Assembly: GCA_030428825.1 (NCBI GenBank)
Contig: JAUIEL010000462.1
Coordinates: 1 to 5,758, forward strand
Length of the DNA stretch: 5,758 bases
From: a bacterium
GTDB taxonomy: Bacteria > Planctomycetota > B15-G4 > JADJEK01
Direction: 5' to 3'
The position numbers and the translations under genes were made by a program. The notes below the pieces were generated by a model, which did not search any database, was not told where the DNA came from, and worked only from the letters and a program-made list of their open reading frames with translations. This document shows positions 4,132 through 5,758 of this stretch, one piece after another (within the stretch, counting starts at the first letter, position 1; each line of letters opens with the position of its first letter).

Positions 4132-5758
4132 ATGGTCGATCTCCGCCCCGCTCCGTTCCCCGTCCTCGTCACGCGGATGTTCCGCGAGCTCGAGGAGCGG
4201 GACTCGATCTTCGACCTCCCGCGCGCCAGGTGGTGGACCGGCGCCGACGGCCTCGACCTGTCGGTGCCGTTCCACGACCGGCGCGCCTCCACTCCGTTCG
4301 GGCCGGCCGCGGGGCCGCAGTCGCAGTTGGCGCAGAACCTCGTCCTCTCGTGGCTCGGCGGGGCGCGGATCCTCGAGCTGAAGACGGTCCAGGTCGACGA
4401 CGCGCTGACGATCCCGCGCCCGTGCATCGACATGCAGACGGTCGGATACAACGTCGAGTGGTCGCAGGAGCTGAAGGTCGACGAGTCGCTCGAGGAGTAC
4501 GTGAAGGGGTCGATGCTGATCGAGCTCCTCCGCGCGAGCGGCGCCGTCCCGGTCGCGGACGACGACGCGCGCACCGTGTTCGACATGAGCGTGGGGTACG
4601 ACCTCGCCGGGATCCGAGGGGAGAAGGTCCAGCGGTTCGTCGAGGGGATGAAGGACGCCTCCGCCGTCGTCGACCGCCTCCGGCGCGAGATCCCGGCGCC
4701 GTGGGCGGCGCTCCGCGACGTCGAGTTCACGACCCGCCTCTCGGAGACGCTCACCCTCTCCACGTTCCACGGCTGCCCCCCCCACGAGATCGAGGCGATC
4801 ATCCGCTTCCTCTACGAGCGGAACGGCCTGCACTGCATCGTGAAGTTCAACCCGACCCTCCTCGGGCGCGACGCGGTCCGCCGGCTCGTCCACACGACGC
4901 TCGGCCACGACGAGATCGAGATCCCCGACGACGCGTTCGAGAAGGACACGACCTGGCCGCAGGCGGTCGAGATCTGCGAGCGGCTCGGGGCGCGCGCCGA
5001 CGAGCTCGGGCTCGGGTTCGGCGCGAAGTTCAGCAACACCCTCCTCGTCCGGAACCACCGCGACTTCTTCCCGTCGACGGAGGAGGCGATGTACCTCTCC
5101 GGGCCGCCCCTCCACGTCCTGGCGCTGCAGCTCGTGGCGCGGTTCCGCGAGGCGTTCGGGGACCGCTGGCCGATCTCGTTCGCGGCCGGGGTCGACCGGC
5201 GGAACCTCCCCGACGCCGTCGCCCTCGGCCTCCGACCGGTGACCGTCTGCTCCGACCTGCTGAAGCCCGGCGGCTACGCCCGCGCGAGCGGCTACCTCGA
5301 CGAGCTGGCGTCCCGCATGCGCGCGGTCGGCGCGACGACGATCGACGGGTTCGTCCGCCGCGCGTTCGCCGACGACCCCGACGCCGCCGACGGGCGGCCG
5401 CTCGACCGGGCGCGGCTGGAGAACACGGCCGACCTCGTGCCGCGCGCCACCGCCGACCCGCGCTACGCGCGCGCGGCGACCGCGAAGCCGCCGCGGAAGA
5501 TCGGCTCGCAGCTCGAGCTGTTCGACTGCATCACGTGCGACAAGTGCGTCCCGGTCTGCCCGAACGACGCCAACTTCACGTTCGTCGTCCCGCCGTTCGA
5601 GGCCCCGGTCGTCCTCGTCCGCCGCGACGGGGCCGGCCTCGTCGCCCGGATCGCCGGGACGCTCGCGGTCGAGAAGAAGCACCAGATCGGGAACTTCGCC
5701 GACTTCTGCAACGAGTGCGGCAACTGCGACGTCTTCTGCCCCGAGGACGGCGGGCCGT
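4132..5758 (+). CDS. ygfK: YgfK-like iron-sulfur flavoprotein (FMN barrel plus two [4Fe-4S] motifs), partial
   Basis: The gene runs off the right edge after 542 codons. Residues about 1-400 resemble, from memory, the N-terminal half of Escherichia coli YgfK (annotated putative selenate reductase subunit, related to dihydropyrimidine and dihydroorotate dehydrogenases). Shared landmarks are TPFGPAAGPQSQLAQN (54-69), ELKTVQ (82-87), FDMSVGYDLAGI (150-161), STFHGCPPHEIEAI (210-223), IVKFNPTLLG (236-245), GFGAKFSNT (295-303) and SDLLKPGGY (374-382). Cys215 in HGCPP is the likely counterpart of the family's active-site cysteine, and Lys238 a likely FMN-pocket lysine; both are inferences. After a linker rich in charged residues come CITCDKCVPVCP (466-477) and CNECGNCDVFCP (526-537), each with the C-x2-C-x2-C-x3-C-P spacing of a [4Fe-4S] cluster. 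The GltD-like FAD/NAD(P)H module found between barrel and ferredoxin in E. coli YgfK (about 1030 residues) is absent here. The protein should be a cytoplasmic redox enzyme; the substrate is unknown. In E. coli the gene lies with ssnA and xdhD, in a set linked to purine-type catabolism. Here the upstream neighbour is corA, divergent. Confidence 0.85.
   Translation, partial: MVDLRPAPFPVLVTRMFRELEERDSIFDLPRARWWTGADGLDLSVPFHDRRASTPFGPAAGPQSQLAQNLVLSWLGGARILELKTVQVDDALTIPRPCIDMQTVGYNVEWSQELKVDESLEEYVKGSMLIELLRASGAVPVADDDARTVFDMSVGYDLAGIRGEKVQRFVEGMKDASAVVDRLRREIPAPWAALRDVEFTTRLSETLTLSTFHGCPPHEIEAIIRFLYERNGLHCIVKFNPTLLGRDAVRRLVHTTLGHDEIEIPDDAFEKDTTWPQAVEICERLGARADELGLGFGAKFSNTLLVRNHRDFFPSTEEAMYLSGPPLHVLALQLVARFREAFGDRWPISFAAGVDRRNLPDAVALGLRPVTVCSDLLKPGGYARASGYLDELASRMRAVGATTIDGFVRRAFADDPDAADGRPLDRARLENTADLVPRATADPRYARAATAKPPRKIGSQLELFDCITCDKCVPVCPNDANFTFVVPPFEAPVVLVRRDGAGLVARIAGTLAVEKKHQIGNFADFCNECGNCDVFCPEDGGP

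Noticed and set aside
4002..4802. Upstream N-terminal extension of the corA frame to 4802
   Set aside because: The extension is antisense to the YgfK-like gene and lacks similarity to CorA. The ATG at 4001 has a ribosome binding site five bases away.
4096..5682. 528-codon minus-strand open frame opposite the YgfK-like gene
   Set aside because: It is antisense to a gene with clear family motifs and has shadow-like composition (Arg, Val, Asp, Glu, Leu). The real coding strand is plus.
4132..5758. Selenoprotein or selenium-use signal, suggested by the selenate reductase annotation of YgfK
   Set aside because: The reading frame contains no in-frame TGA and I saw no SECIS-like element. The selenate name comes from annotation of the family, and nothing here shows selenium chemistry.
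1..5758. Mobile element, CRISPR array, tRNA or rRNA
   Set aside because: I saw no terminal repeats with a transposase or integrase, no regularly spaced direct repeats, and no tRNA- or rRNA-like stretch. Base and codon use look uniform across the four genes.

Overview
This is a GC-rich bacterial stretch (by eye close to 70% G+C, with codons ending almost always in G or C). It holds four protein-coding genes, two of them cut by the window edges. I see no rRNA, tRNA, CRISPR array, insertion sequence or phage gene. The gene content does not fix the taxon. A secreted protein of the SBBP/propeller-associated type beside HtpG and CorA, with this codon bias, would fit a lineage such as Candidatus Eisenbacteria, Acidobacteriota or a related GC-rich phylum. 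That is a guess from general familiarity, not from a search.

Layout from left to right. (1) 1-589, minus strand: the N-terminal part of a secreted protein with a clear signal peptide. Its conserved domain usually precedes SBBP beta-propeller repeats. The rest lies beyond the left edge. (2) 590-812: a 223-base divergent intergenic region with a perfect 18-base palindrome and weak promoter-like sequences in each direction. (3) 813-2741, plus strand: a complete htpG (Hsp90 chaperone), followed by a strong 12-bp hairpin. (4) 2868-4001, minus strand: a complete corA-type magnesium/divalent-cation channel, convergent with htpG. The 126 bases between the two stop codons carry the terminator-like hairpins. 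(5) 4002-4131: a divergent region with an inverted repeat abutting the corA ribosome binding site and a plausible extended -10 promoter on the other strand. (6) 4132 to the right edge, plus strand: the first 542 residues of a YgfK-like iron-sulfur flavoprotein.

The genes do not form an operon. Neighbouring pairs are divergent, convergent, divergent, so each is probably transcribed alone, and no shared pathway is evident. htpG and corA are ordinary housekeeping or stress genes. The most notable item is the YgfK-like protein. Its FMN-barrel half runs directly into a two-cluster ferredoxin half, without the GltD-like FAD/NAD(P)H module that lies between them in Escherichia coli YgfK. I found no convincing evidence of an undescribed multi-gene system in this window. 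The YgfK-like gene continues past the right edge, and that flank is where a linked pathway would show.
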